Positions 1 to 5,671 of a stretch of DNA of 6,918 bases are shown here, piece by piece. Origin of the DNA: an uncultured Phycisphaerae bacterium (GTDB lineage: Bacteria; Planctomycetota; Phycisphaerae; Phycisphaerales; SM1A02). A program made the position numbers and the translations under genes. The stretch spans positions 1 to 6,918 of the forward strand of contig CAJWSE010000058.1 in assembly GCA_913046275.1 (NCBI GenBank). The letters run 5' to 3'. Position 1 is the stretch's first letter. Each line of letters opens with the position of its first letter. The notes beneath the pieces were generated by a model. That model had not been told where the DNA came from. It saw only the letters and a list, made by a program, of their open reading frames with translations, and ran no database searches.

Positions 1-517
1 AGTTAAAAAGAGGATTTACAACAGGATAAAAAAGTTTTGCTAACATTCTTCTATCGTAAGTTTTTATATCACAATCATGAAGAGCAACAGATCTTGCAGT
101 ATCTCTTGCAATAGACATACCTATGCAGTACCAAACATTCCTCCCTTTACCAAGTTCACTTGGTGCTAAATCTTTTTTTTTAAGTTCTTTATCTAATTTT
201 TTTAATTTAGGTCCATCATTCCATAAAATTGTAAATGGAGTTTTTAATTTTTTAAAAAATTTCCATGAATTTTTAGCTTGATTTTCATTAGCTTTATCCA
301 AGCCTATTATAATGTGATTTAGATATTTAGTTTTACTTATTTCTTCAACAATTTTAGGAAGCGCAGTTCCCTCTAATTCTGAATAAAGAGAAGGTAAAAT
401 CAGTTCCATCTTTCTTTCTTTTGAAAATTTTAAAAGATCTTTTTCTATTTCGTTAGTCGATCTTGTTTTAAAATCATGTAAAGTCGATATAATTCCATTC
501 TGGGAAAATTCACTCAT
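1..517 (-). CDS. Glucosyl-3-phosphoglycerate synthase-like glycosyltransferase (GT81 type), N-terminal part, runs off window
   Basis: The leftward frame is open from an ATG at 517 to the window edge and gives 172 residues without a stop. It is about 40% of the roughly 400 residues expected for the family, so the C-terminus is missing only because the window ends. Residues 42-57 (PSLYSELEGTALPKIV), GKGRNVW at 123-129 and HDCDI at 147-151 resemble GpgS-type GT-A enzymes. D148-C-D150 would be the DxD motif binding metal and nucleotide sugar; FYPVVNPLF at 163-171 also fits. Such enzymes transfer glucose (or mannose) from a nucleotide sugar to 3-phosphoglycerate in the cytoplasm, the first step to the compatible solute glucosylglycerate. 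The upstream reading frame ends in a matching phosphatase with an 8-nt gap, as expected for a two-gene operon. No clear Shine-Dalgarno sequence precedes the ATG. The DNA is strongly AT-rich, unlike everything right of about 1190. Family is fairly sure; sugar specificity is inferred. Confidence 0.72.
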   Translation of the reverse strand, partial: MSEFSQNGIISTLHDFKTRSTNEIEKDLLKFSKERKMELILPSLYSELEGTALPKIVEEISKTKYLNHIIIGLDKANENQAKNSWKFFKKLKTPFTILWNDGPKLKKLDKELKKKDLAPSELGKGRNVWYCIGMSIARDTARSVALHDCDIKTYDRRMLAKLFYPVVNPLFN

Positions 518-525
518 ATCAAATG

Positions 526-1188
526 TTATTCATTTTCTGAGATTTTTTCCATAGCCATTTTGATCACATCAGCCCAGCCTTCAGGTGATGGCTTATTTGT
601 AGAAATTAAATTATCTATAAAAATTTGATCTAATCTAAATTGATCGTTAAATACTAAGCATGGATAATCACTAATTTTTAGCATATCTAAATCGTTATAA
701 TTGTCTCCAACAGCTATCGTTTTTATATTTTCGTTATTCTTTTTAAAAAATCTTATGAATATTTGCATAGCCTTTGCTTTGTTTACTTTATCTCCTAGAC
801 TGATAACACGACCTCCTTCTTGTGTGGTTAAACCTTTAGATTTTAGGATCTTTGATAATTCGTTTATTTCACTTTTGTTTCCATTAAAAATAAAAGGAAC
901 AGTATATTTTCTATCTAAAGCGTTCGTTAATTGATCCTCTGGTAATCCTAAAATTTTTAGTTGAGTTTCTTTATTCATTTTAGAAAGCCATTTACATTTA
1001 ATCTTTAAATGTTCTGGAACCTCTCTTTCAAATATACTTATTAATTCATCTTTTTCTTTACTAAGAATTAATTCTTTTGGTAAATCTTTGTTAATTAAAT
1101 TTAAGCCTTTTATTGCTGATCCATTTTCAGCAATATATGGTAAAGCTTCACCCAGTTTTTGATTGAAACTTAGTATTTCTTTATCAGT
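526..1188 (-). pseudogene. Mannosyl/glucosyl-3-phosphoglycerate phosphatase (HAD-IIB), 5'-truncated fragment
   Basis: In the numbering of the joined frame, the phosphatase part starts near residue 258. It shows an AENGSAI segment (277-283, matching the family's ENGGAI), a lysine-rich stretch at 390-396 that should supply the HAD motif III lysine (probably K394), the motif IV sequence GDNYNDLDML at 418-427, which binds magnesium, and SPEGWADVI near the end, all in the order seen in MPGP and YedP-type proteins. The N-terminal DxD nucleophile (motif I) and the serine/threonine of motif II are absent. The intact enzyme would remove phosphate from glucosyl- or mannosyl-3-phosphoglycerate to release the osmolyte. 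The downstream glycosyltransferase starts 8 nt after its stop, so the pair forms a complete pathway. Its DNA is about 23% G+C, whereas the lipA part is not. Family assignment is confident; whether the substrate carries glucose or mannose cannot be told. Confidence 0.8.
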
Positions 1189-1959
1189 TTCGCCAATTCC
1201 AACCATAATGCCAGTTTTACTCACAAGGCCAGCAGATTGAATTTCCCGTAATACCTTCATTGATCGATTGTAAGTTGCCTGTGGGCGGACTGCGCCATGC
1301 ATTCTTGGCACGGTTTCTAGATTGTGTGCGAGAATTTCTGGTTGTGCTTGAATAACAATATTAAGATCCTCTGAGCACCCTTGAAAATCTCCAATAAGAG
1401 CTTCAACAGATGTATTTGGGGCATGTTGGTGAACTGCCTGAATTGTTTCAGCCCAAATATGAGCTCCGCCATCTGGCAAATCATCCCTGTCAACGCATGT
1501 AATGACGATGTGTCGTAATCCCATCAAGGAAACAGATTTTCCGACGTTTTGAGGCTCGTCATAATCTGGCGGGCCTGGTTTTCCAGTTTTTACGTTGCAA
1601 AAACCACACGAGCGCGTACACGTATCGCCAAGAATCATAATGGTTGCTGTCCCTCGCGACCAGCAGTCCCCTATATTTGGACACGAAGCTTCTTGGCAAA
1701 CAGTGTTGAGATTATGTTTTTCCATGTTTGCACGAATCGTTGTATATCCTTCTCCGCCAGGTAGTTGCGCGCGAATCCAATTAGGTTTTTTGCGCATCAT
1801 CAAGGATTGCTGTCCCTCAGAATTATTGAGGACTTGAGTGCTCAAATCAAGAATTGAGGAGCTGCGTGTTTTACGTGCAGTATCTCCGCCTAGTGGCCTA
1901 TCGTGTCGGTTTGGCTTTGATGAGGATGAGGATGAAGTGTAGTTTGTCACAGATTGCAT
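526..1959 (-). CDS. Chimeric reading frame: N-terminal lipoyl synthase joined to C-terminal HAD phosphatase
   Basis: One uninterrupted frame of 477 codons joins two unrelated protein fragments. Residues from about 54 to 262 are lipoyl synthase with both iron-sulfur cysteine motifs. Residues from about 258 to 477 are the C-terminal two thirds of a mannosyl/glucosyl-3-phosphoglycerate phosphatase of the HAD-IIB group. LipA is normally about 300 residues and ends in a conserved RSSY segment, which is absent. The phosphatase lacks its first 60 or so residues with the catalytic DxD. Neither activity is expected from this product. The switch coincides with a jump in base composition and falls on a T-D-K-E-I stretch plausible in both families. 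I infer an assembly chimera, or less likely an illegitimate recombination. I know of no such fusion family. The ATG at 1959 is the longest start; M54 (1800) or M55 (1797) fits the usual LipA N-terminus better. Confidence 0.7.
   Translation of the reverse strand: MQSVTNYTSSSSSSKPNRHDRPLGGDTARKTRSSSILDLSTQVLNNSEGQQSLMMRKKPNWIRAQLPGGEGYTTIRANMEKHNLNTVCQEASCPNIGDCWSRGTATIMILGDTCTRSCGFCNVKTGKPGPPDYDEPQNVGKSVSLMGLRHIVITCVDRDDLPDGGAHIWAETIQAVHQHAPNTSVEALIGDFQGCSEDLNIVIQAQPEILAHNLETVPRMHGAVRPQATYNRSMKVLREIQSAGLVSKTGIMVGIGETDKEILSFNQKLGEALPYIAENGSAIKGLNLINKDLPKELILSKEKDELISIFEREVPEHLKIKCKWLSKMNKETQLKILGLPEDQLTNALDRKYTVPFIFNGNKSEINELSKILKSKGLTTQEGGRVISLGDKVNKAKAMQIFIRFFKKNNENIKTIAVGDNYNDLDMLKISDYPCLVFNDQFRLDQIFIDNLISTNKPSPEGWADVIKMAMEKISENE
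1822..1850 (-). promoter_or_regulatory. Putative sigma-70-type promoter for lipA
   Basis: On the minus strand, TTGATT (1850-1845) and AATAAT (1827-1822) are separated by exactly 17 nt, a good match to -35 and -10 boxes. It would start transcription near 1815, just ahead of the LipA start codons at 1800/1797. That agrees with the view that the 53-residue extension from 1959 is not translated. A GAGGG at 1818-1814 could be a ribosome site, but it lies 13 nt from the first ATG and would sit at the very 5' end of such a transcript. The spacer contains a palindrome that recurs upstream. Found by eye only. Confidence 0.35.
1834..1845. repeat. Palindromic 12-mer, copy 1 (operator candidate)
   Basis: TTGAGTGCTCAA consists of 5-bp inverted arms TTGAG/CTCAA around a 2-bp centre. 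The exact reverse complement occurs again at 1980-1991. This copy lies between the putative -35 and -10 boxes of the leftward lipA promoter, where a repressor dimer could act. The regulator is unknown. Confidence 0.5.
1919..1936. repeat. Short tandem hexamer repeat (GATGAG, 3 units)
   Basis: GATGAG, GATGAG and GATGAA follow each other directly. Read on the minus strand they encode the serine run near the N-terminus of the long lipA frame (residues 9-14). Simple repeats like this could vary in length, but three units are few, and the stretch may not be translated at all if LipA starts at 1800 or 1797. Confidence 0.45.
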
Positions 1960-1979
1960 ATTCTACCAAGCAAAGAGCG

Positions 1980-1991
1980 TTGAGCACTCAA
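1980..1991. repeat. Palindromic 12-mer, copy 2 (operator candidate)
   Basis: TTGAGCACTCAA is the exact reverse complement of copy 1 at 1834-1845, 146 bp away, and is likewise a TTGAG-N2-CTCAA palindrome. It lies in the divergent region between lipA and the polysaccharide export gene. Two identical sites at this distance could bind one regulator and form a loop; this is inference. Confidence 0.5.
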
Positions 1992-2029
1992 CTTAGAAGT
2001 GCACATTGGTCGATAAAGTCCGATACCAT

Positions 2030-2050
2030 CCCGCATAATGATTGTGCGGG
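2030..2050. promoter_or_regulatory. Inverted repeat / hairpin in the divergent intergenic region
   Basis: CCCGCA (2030-2035) pairs with TGCGGG (2045-2050). The pairing continues inward through a T-G wobble and two A-T pairs to a TGA loop at 2039-2041, giving a 9-bp stem. No T-run follows on either strand, so it is not a typical intrinsic terminator. Its right arm overlaps the putative -35 box of the rightward promoter, so a protein-binding operator is a reasonable reading. Confidence 0.45.
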
Positions 2051-2071
2051 GGCTGTTAGTTAGTATATAAA
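2042..2071 (+). promoter_or_regulatory. Putative promoter for the exopolysaccharide export operon
   Basis: TTGTGC (2042-2047) is followed after 16 or 18 nt by overlapping -10 candidates TATATA (2064-2069) and TATAAA (2066-2071). The first downstream ATG is at 2103, leaving a short leader. The -35 candidate lies in the right arm of the hairpin at 2030-2050. Weak, by-eye evidence. Confidence 0.35.
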
Positions 2072-2102
2072 ATTCCGATGGAATGGAATGATTTAAGACT
2101 GG

Positions 2103-3743
2103 ATGATGATGGATTTACAATGTAGCGCAACACGTGGATTAGTGAAGGGGCTTTCGCTTATTGCGGTTGCAGTTCTGGCGGGTTGTAATGCAAATGGTTG
2201 GATGGGTGATCCCACCGTGGGTGGATATTATAAGCCCACACCAACCTCCATCCCTATCCTCGACAGGATTGACATCATCGAAGAACCCACGCGGCTGCCT
2301 CAAATGACAGAAGTTGCACCGGCTGATTTGATGCCATCAGATTTGGAATACCGCATTGAGCCAGGTGATGTGATGGATGTTACAGTTTATGGCTTGTACG
2401 CTCAGGGTCAGCGACATGCGGTCCAACGAAGGGTAGATCAAGGTGGTTATTTTCGTGTGCCTGAACTTGGCGCAGTACGTGTTGCAGGGCTAACTGAGCA
2501 AGGAGCTCAAGAAGCGATTACTAACGCGCTTTCAAAAGTATTAACACATCCAAGTGTTGAAGTAAGCTTACTTGACCAGACGGGCTTTACCTATACAGTG
2601 TACGGAGGATTAGCACGTTGGGGTGTGTTTAAACTTACAGACCCAAATCAACGGTTGGTGGATGTTCTTGCGCTTGCCGGTGGTGTTCCACAATCAACTA
2701 AAAAAATATACGTTATCCGTCAACTTCCAGTTAGTGATTCTGCGCTACCAGCATGGAGTAGCCAATCGTCAAATGAACCGTCTCCTGCATCCAGCTACAT
2801 GGATGCTGCACCAGCTACGAAAGACCCCACGGCTACTCTAGATATTGAAGATCTTATTAAGCAGCTCGATGATGGAAGCAATTCCATGGAGGAATCGCCT
2901 GTGCCAGATGCGCCATTGCCCGCAGATGATGGCCATATCGAATCACTAATTAATAATCTAGATATTGGTGACAACAAAAATTTAACTACTAGTGAGCCAT
3001 CTGTTTCACCTGGAGTTCTACAGACAACACCTCAGGTGCCAATTGATATTGATGACCTGCTTCCTCAGCGCAATGTCGCAAGGCAGCCTGTCGACGTCGA
3101 CGAGATTTCTTCAGTTAGTTCTTTGGGAGCTCAAACATCCGATGCTGCATATGTTTACGTTCCTGAAAGTGACTCGTGGATTGCAGTGAGCACAGGCCCT
3201 AAAATGCGCGCGCAATCAGAATCTATGAGTAGTGGTCGGAGTGCGACAGAAGGCCCAAAAATTCTTGAACGCATTATTGCGGTTCCTTGGGACAAGTTAC
3301 GAAAAGGTGACAGTTCGTACAACATAGTGATTCGTCCTGAAGACCGAATTTATGTTGAACCTCCAGTTCTTGGTAACCTCTATGTTCGAGGCGAAATCAG
3401 TCGACCAGGTGTTTATAATATGCCTAACACTGGTGAAAAAATATCACTCACACAATTCATCATTTCAGCTGGTGATTTGGGGCCACTTGCGGTTCCAGAG
3501 CGTGTCAGTATCACACGGCGAATTGGCGAAAATATTCAGGCAACTGTGACGTTAAATTACGCTGCAATCTTGCAACAAACTGAGCCAGATATTTTTCTGA
3601 AACCAAACGATATCGTTAATATTGGCACCAACTGGGGCGCCACCCCAATGGCTATTATTCGTAATGGATTCCGCGCAACGTATGGATTTGGTTTTTTGCT
3701 TGATCGAAATTTTGGGAATGACGTATTTGGGCGACCTCCATAA
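2103..3743 (+). CDS. Polysaccharide biosynthesis/export lipoprotein, Wza-like, with SLBB domains
   Basis: This is a 546-residue outer-membrane polysaccharide export protein. Residues 11-28 form a lipoprotein signal peptide ending in the lipobox LAGC, with C28 the lipidated cysteine. A Poly_export domain lies at about 81-156 (YRIEPGDVMDVTVYG, then GGYFRVPELGAVRVAGLT). A first SLBB core is at about 164-207 (GGVPQSTKKIYVIR), and a second at about 424-510 (YVRGEISRPGVYNMP, closing with LKPNDIVNIG). The first SLBB is split: its usual closing strands (VPWDKLRKGD, IVIRPEDRIYVEP) come only at 394-420, after an acidic, serine/proline-rich insert at 208-385 carrying repeated motifs like LDIEDLI and IDIDDLL. 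Family members form a ring-shaped channel that exports exopolysaccharide or capsule. It leads an exosortase and TPR gene on the same strand. Three successive ATGs (2103, 2106, 2109) could serve as start; no strong ribosome site is visible. Confidence 0.85.
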   Translation: MMMDLQCSATRGLVKGLSLIAVAVLAGCNANGWMGDPTVGGYYKPTPTSIPILDRIDIIEEPTRLPQMTEVAPADLMPSDLEYRIEPGDVMDVTVYGLYAQGQRHAVQRRVDQGGYFRVPELGAVRVAGLTEQGAQEAITNALSKVLTHPSVEVSLLDQTGFTYTVYGGLARWGVFKLTDPNQRLVDVLALAGGVPQSTKKIYVIRQLPVSDSALPAWSSQSSNEPSPASSYMDAAPATKDPTATLDIEDLIKQLDDGSNSMEESPVPDAPLPADDGHIESLINNLDIGDNKNLTTSEPSVSPGVLQTTPQVPIDIDDLLPQRNVARQPVDVDEISSVSSLGAQTSDAAYVYVPESDSWIAVSTGPKMRAQSESMSSGRSATEGPKILERIIAVPWDKLRKGDSSYNIVIRPEDRIYVEPPVLGNLYVRGEISRPGVYNMPNTGEKISLTQFIISAGDLGPLAVPERVSITRRIGENIQATVTLNYAAILQQTEPDIFLKPNDIVNIGTNWGATPMAIIRNGFRATYGFGFLLDRNFGNDVFGRPP

Positions 3744-3850
3744 ACCATCATTTTTGACCGTGTAGAGCGTTAATGAGGTATTTGAGAACCTTCTTCATGG
3801 TGGAATCGTAATGGGAGAATGAATCTTGTAGAGTTTGCCTGATTGTACTT

Positions 3851-3856
3851 GAGAGG
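3851..3856 (+). promoter_or_regulatory. Shine-Dalgarno-like GAGAGG ahead of a mini-ORF
   Basis: GAGAGG lies 10 nt before the ATG at 3867 but 30 nt before the exosortase ATG at 3887. It is therefore placed to serve the 7-codon mini-ORF rather than the exosortase directly. Confidence 0.35.
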
Positions 3857-3866
3857 TACCCCATTC

Positions 3867-3890
3867 ATGACCGAACAACACAAAATATGA
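3867..3890 (+). other. Possible leader mini-ORF (7 codons) overlapping the exosortase start
   Basis: ATG at 3867 opens a frame encoding MTEQHKI and stops at TGA 3888-3890. That stop overlaps the exosortase ATG in an ATGA arrangement typical of translational coupling. The only ribosome-site-like sequence nearby is spaced for this mini-ORF. It could be a coupling leader, a chance frame, or the trace of a sequencing indel in a longer exosortase N-terminus. The rest of the 143-bp gap 3744-3886 shows no convincing terminator or promoter. Confidence 0.3.
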
Positions 3891-5656
3891 ATGCAGTCCA
3901 GCAAGAGCAGCATCCTCAGCAAGCAAAACCCCAGCAAATGTGGCTTTGGTCGGCTGTTCTATGCATTTCACTTACATGGATATTTTGGGACTTTTTTCAA
4001 AGGCAATTCCGTTTCGCTATTGAAAAGCAAGCAGATTGGGGGCATACATTACTCATCCCATTTATTGCTGGTTATTTTGTGTGGTTATGTAAAGGTAAGC
4101 TGACGGAACATCCATTTCGCCGTTCATGGTTTGGTTTAGGATTAATCGTATTTGGGCTCGCTTGGTACAGTTTATGCGCGCTAGGTCCAGCTGCAATGCA
4201 CCATCATAATTTGATGGGGTTCGGTGTGGCCATGACGCTGACTGGAGTGGTGCTTTTTATTTTTGGGTGGCGTGCCATGAAATACTTATGGTTCCCATTG
4301 TTATATCTTTTTGTATTTGGCCAAACAATTTCTGATCGGATTATGGAGGTTGCCACATTTAGATTACAAGATATCGCTTCAATTGGTTCCTATTACGGCC
4401 TTTCATTCTTAGGCCTAGATGTGACTAAAGCAGGTAATACATTAGAAATTTTTTATAATGGCGAATCCTATCCGTTGAATATCGCAGAGGCATGTTCCGG
4501 CATGCGAATGTTGATGGCTTTCTTTGCACTTGGTGTGGCAATGGCATATACAGGGCTCGTGTTTACTTGGCAGCGAGTCGTACTGGTTGCGCTTGCAATT
4601 CCTGTTGCAGTGTTCGTGAATATTCTTAGAGTGATGACTCTTGGACTCCTTAGTATTGCAGACAGTGGCTTTGCCGCCGGCGATTTTCACACCTTTGTTG
4701 GAACGCTTTGGCTCATTCCAGCTTTTTTAATATATCTTGGAATAGTTTGGATTTTAAAAAATCTTGTTATCCAAGAAGAAGATGAATATGAAGAGGAAGA
4801 AAAGATCAGCCCGGTGCATTTTGAGGGTTCATCGACGGGGGGATTTATGATTGCAGTGATAATACTTGCAATGTCCGCAACAGTATTTCAGATTGGAGCA
4901 AACACGCTCAATATTTATTTGAAAAAAGAAGCTGTTTATCCCCGGAAAACATTCTCGGTGATGCCAAACACTGTGTCGTCTTGGAAACGTGTCGCGGAAG
5001 ACCAGCGTTACGATGCAGCTGGCGTGGAGGCGTTAGGCACCGAACTCTATCTTAGTCGAGTCTATGGGAATGAAGATAATTCAATCCCACCTATTCAGCT
5101 CCATCTTGCTTATTACACTGGCCAAGTAGATGCAGTGCCGCATGTCCCTGACCGCTGCATGGTTGCTGGAGGTTTTACTGCGATGACGCCTGAGCCTGTC
5201 ACTTATACTCTTGCTATTGATCAAAGTGAGTGGATTCTTGATGATTCGGCACTGCTTGATGGAGCGCCATATCCAGCCATTTATAAATGGAACACTATAA
5301 CCGAGCAAAATGAACTTATACGTTTGCCTTTTGGTGACTTTGAATTACGGACAACGGAATTCAGCCATCCAAGTTTAGGAAGTGACCGAGTATATGCGGG
5401 TTACTTTTTTGTTGCGAATGGGAAAACAACAGCATATCCAGAGCGGATCCGAATGTTGGCATTCGACCCCTCATCAAAATATGCGTACTATTGCAAAATT
5501 CAATTTACGATTCGAGGAGATCGGACATTTTCTATAGAAGATTTTGTTTCACTCGTCTCGGCATTTACAACGGATGCTTTACCTTCAATTATGACTTGTT
5601 TGCCCGATTGGGCTCAAGTTACCAACACAATAGAGGAATTGGTTCAAGAGGACTAA
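3887..5656 (+). CDS. Exosortase fused to a C-terminal EpsI domain
   Basis: Exosortases are multipass inner-membrane cysteine proteases/transpeptidases thought to cleave and process PEP-CTERM-type C-terminal sorting signals on exported proteins, usually in bacteria making exopolysaccharide. Residues about 20-291 hold around eight hydrophobic segments with the catalytic set: C203 in AEACSGMRML, R248 in NILRVM and H268 in GDFHTFVGTLW. An acidic linker at 295-306 (IQEEDEYEEEEK) follows. A further membrane segment at about 319-337 then leads into a soluble EpsI (DUF3485-like) domain to about 575, with YYTGQ at 409-413 and HVPDRCMVAGGF at 419-430, the H-P-C pattern of that family. The 589-residue length fits a fusion of the two families, which are often separate neighbouring genes. 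It follows the Wza-like gene by 143 bp and precedes the TPR gene by 15 bp, so all three may be co-expressed. The ATG at 3887 lacks its own ribosome site. Exact exosortase subtype not assigned. Confidence 0.88.
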   Translation: MNAVQQEQHPQQAKPQQMWLWSAVLCISLTWIFWDFFQRQFRFAIEKQADWGHTLLIPFIAGYFVWLCKGKLTEHPFRRSWFGLGLIVFGLAWYSLCALGPAAMHHHNLMGFGVAMTLTGVVLFIFGWRAMKYLWFPLLYLFVFGQTISDRIMEVATFRLQDIASIGSYYGLSFLGLDVTKAGNTLEIFYNGESYPLNIAEACSGMRMLMAFFALGVAMAYTGLVFTWQRVVLVALAIPVAVFVNILRVMTLGLLSIADSGFAAGDFHTFVGTLWLIPAFLIYLGIVWILKNLVIQEEDEYEEEEKISPVHFEGSSTGGFMIAVIILAMSATVFQIGANTLNIYLKKEAVYPRKTFSVMPNTVSSWKRVAEDQRYDAAGVEALGTELYLSRVYGNEDNSIPPIQLHLAYYTGQVDAVPHVPDRCMVAGGFTAMTPEPVTYTLAIDQSEWILDDSALLDGAPYPAIYKWNTITEQNELIRLPFGDFELRTTEFSHPSLGSDRVYAGYFFVANGKTTAYPERIRMLAFDPSSKYAYYCKIQFTIRGDRTFSIEDFVSLVSAFTTDALPSIMTCLPDWAQVTNTIEELVQED

Positions 5657-5659
5657 GGA
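5654..5659 (+). promoter_or_regulatory. Ribosome binding site overlapping the exosortase stop codon
   Basis: TAAGGA begins with the exosortase stop TAA (5654-5656) and lies 12 nt ahead of the ATG at 5672. It supports that start for the TPR gene and close translational linkage between the two genes. Confidence 0.45.
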
Positions 5660-5671
5660 TAAAAAATAGAT

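Larger units (their letters stand above)
1174..1959 (-). pseudogene. lipA: Lipoyl synthase, 3'-truncated fragment
   Basis: LipA is a cytoplasmic radical-SAM enzyme that inserts two sulfurs into protein-bound octanoyl groups to make the lipoyl cofactor of pyruvate and 2-oxoglutarate dehydrogenases and the glycine cleavage system. The auxiliary 4Fe-4S cluster motif CX4CX5C is at C88, C93 and C99. The radical-SAM motif CX3CX2C is at C114, C118 and C121 (GDTCTRSCGFC). VDRDDLPDGGA at 156-166, NLETVPR at 213-219 and TGIMVGIGETDKEI at 249-262 are all family hallmarks. After that the match stops: the GQYLQP segment and the C-terminal RSSY serine that ligates the auxiliary cluster are missing, so roughly the last 80-90 residues are lost. 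The first 53 residues are serine-rich and not part of the usual protein, so the true start may be 1800 or 1797. It is divergent from the exopolysaccharide genes and probably only a neighbour. Confidence 0.88.

Noticed and set aside
526..1959. A new bifunctional radical-SAM/HAD enzyme
   Set aside because: Both halves lack parts essential for catalysis (the LipA C-terminal cluster ligand and the HAD DxD nucleophile), and the composition break at the join points to a chimera.
2030..2050. Hairpin as a rho-independent terminator for lipA or the operon
   Set aside because: It lies between divergent genes upstream of both starts and has no U-tract on either strand.
3090..3101. Tandem GTCGAC doublet, looking like a linker or cloning scar
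   Set aside because: It encodes VDVD in frame within the acidic motif region of the export protein, so normal coding constraint explains it.
3744..3866. Chain of very short ORFs with TAATG-like overlaps in the gap before the exosortase
   Set aside because: Each is about a dozen codons or fewer, has no ribosome site and no recognisable peptide; expected by chance. Only the last one (3867-3890) was kept because of its spacing and ATGA overlap.
4442..4690. Antisense 82-codon ORF rich in Cys and His, superficially metal-binding
   Set aside because: It lies opposite the best-conserved catalytic part of the exosortase; the Cys/His content is the mirror of codons for Ala, Met and Val, and there is no ribosome site or known motif.
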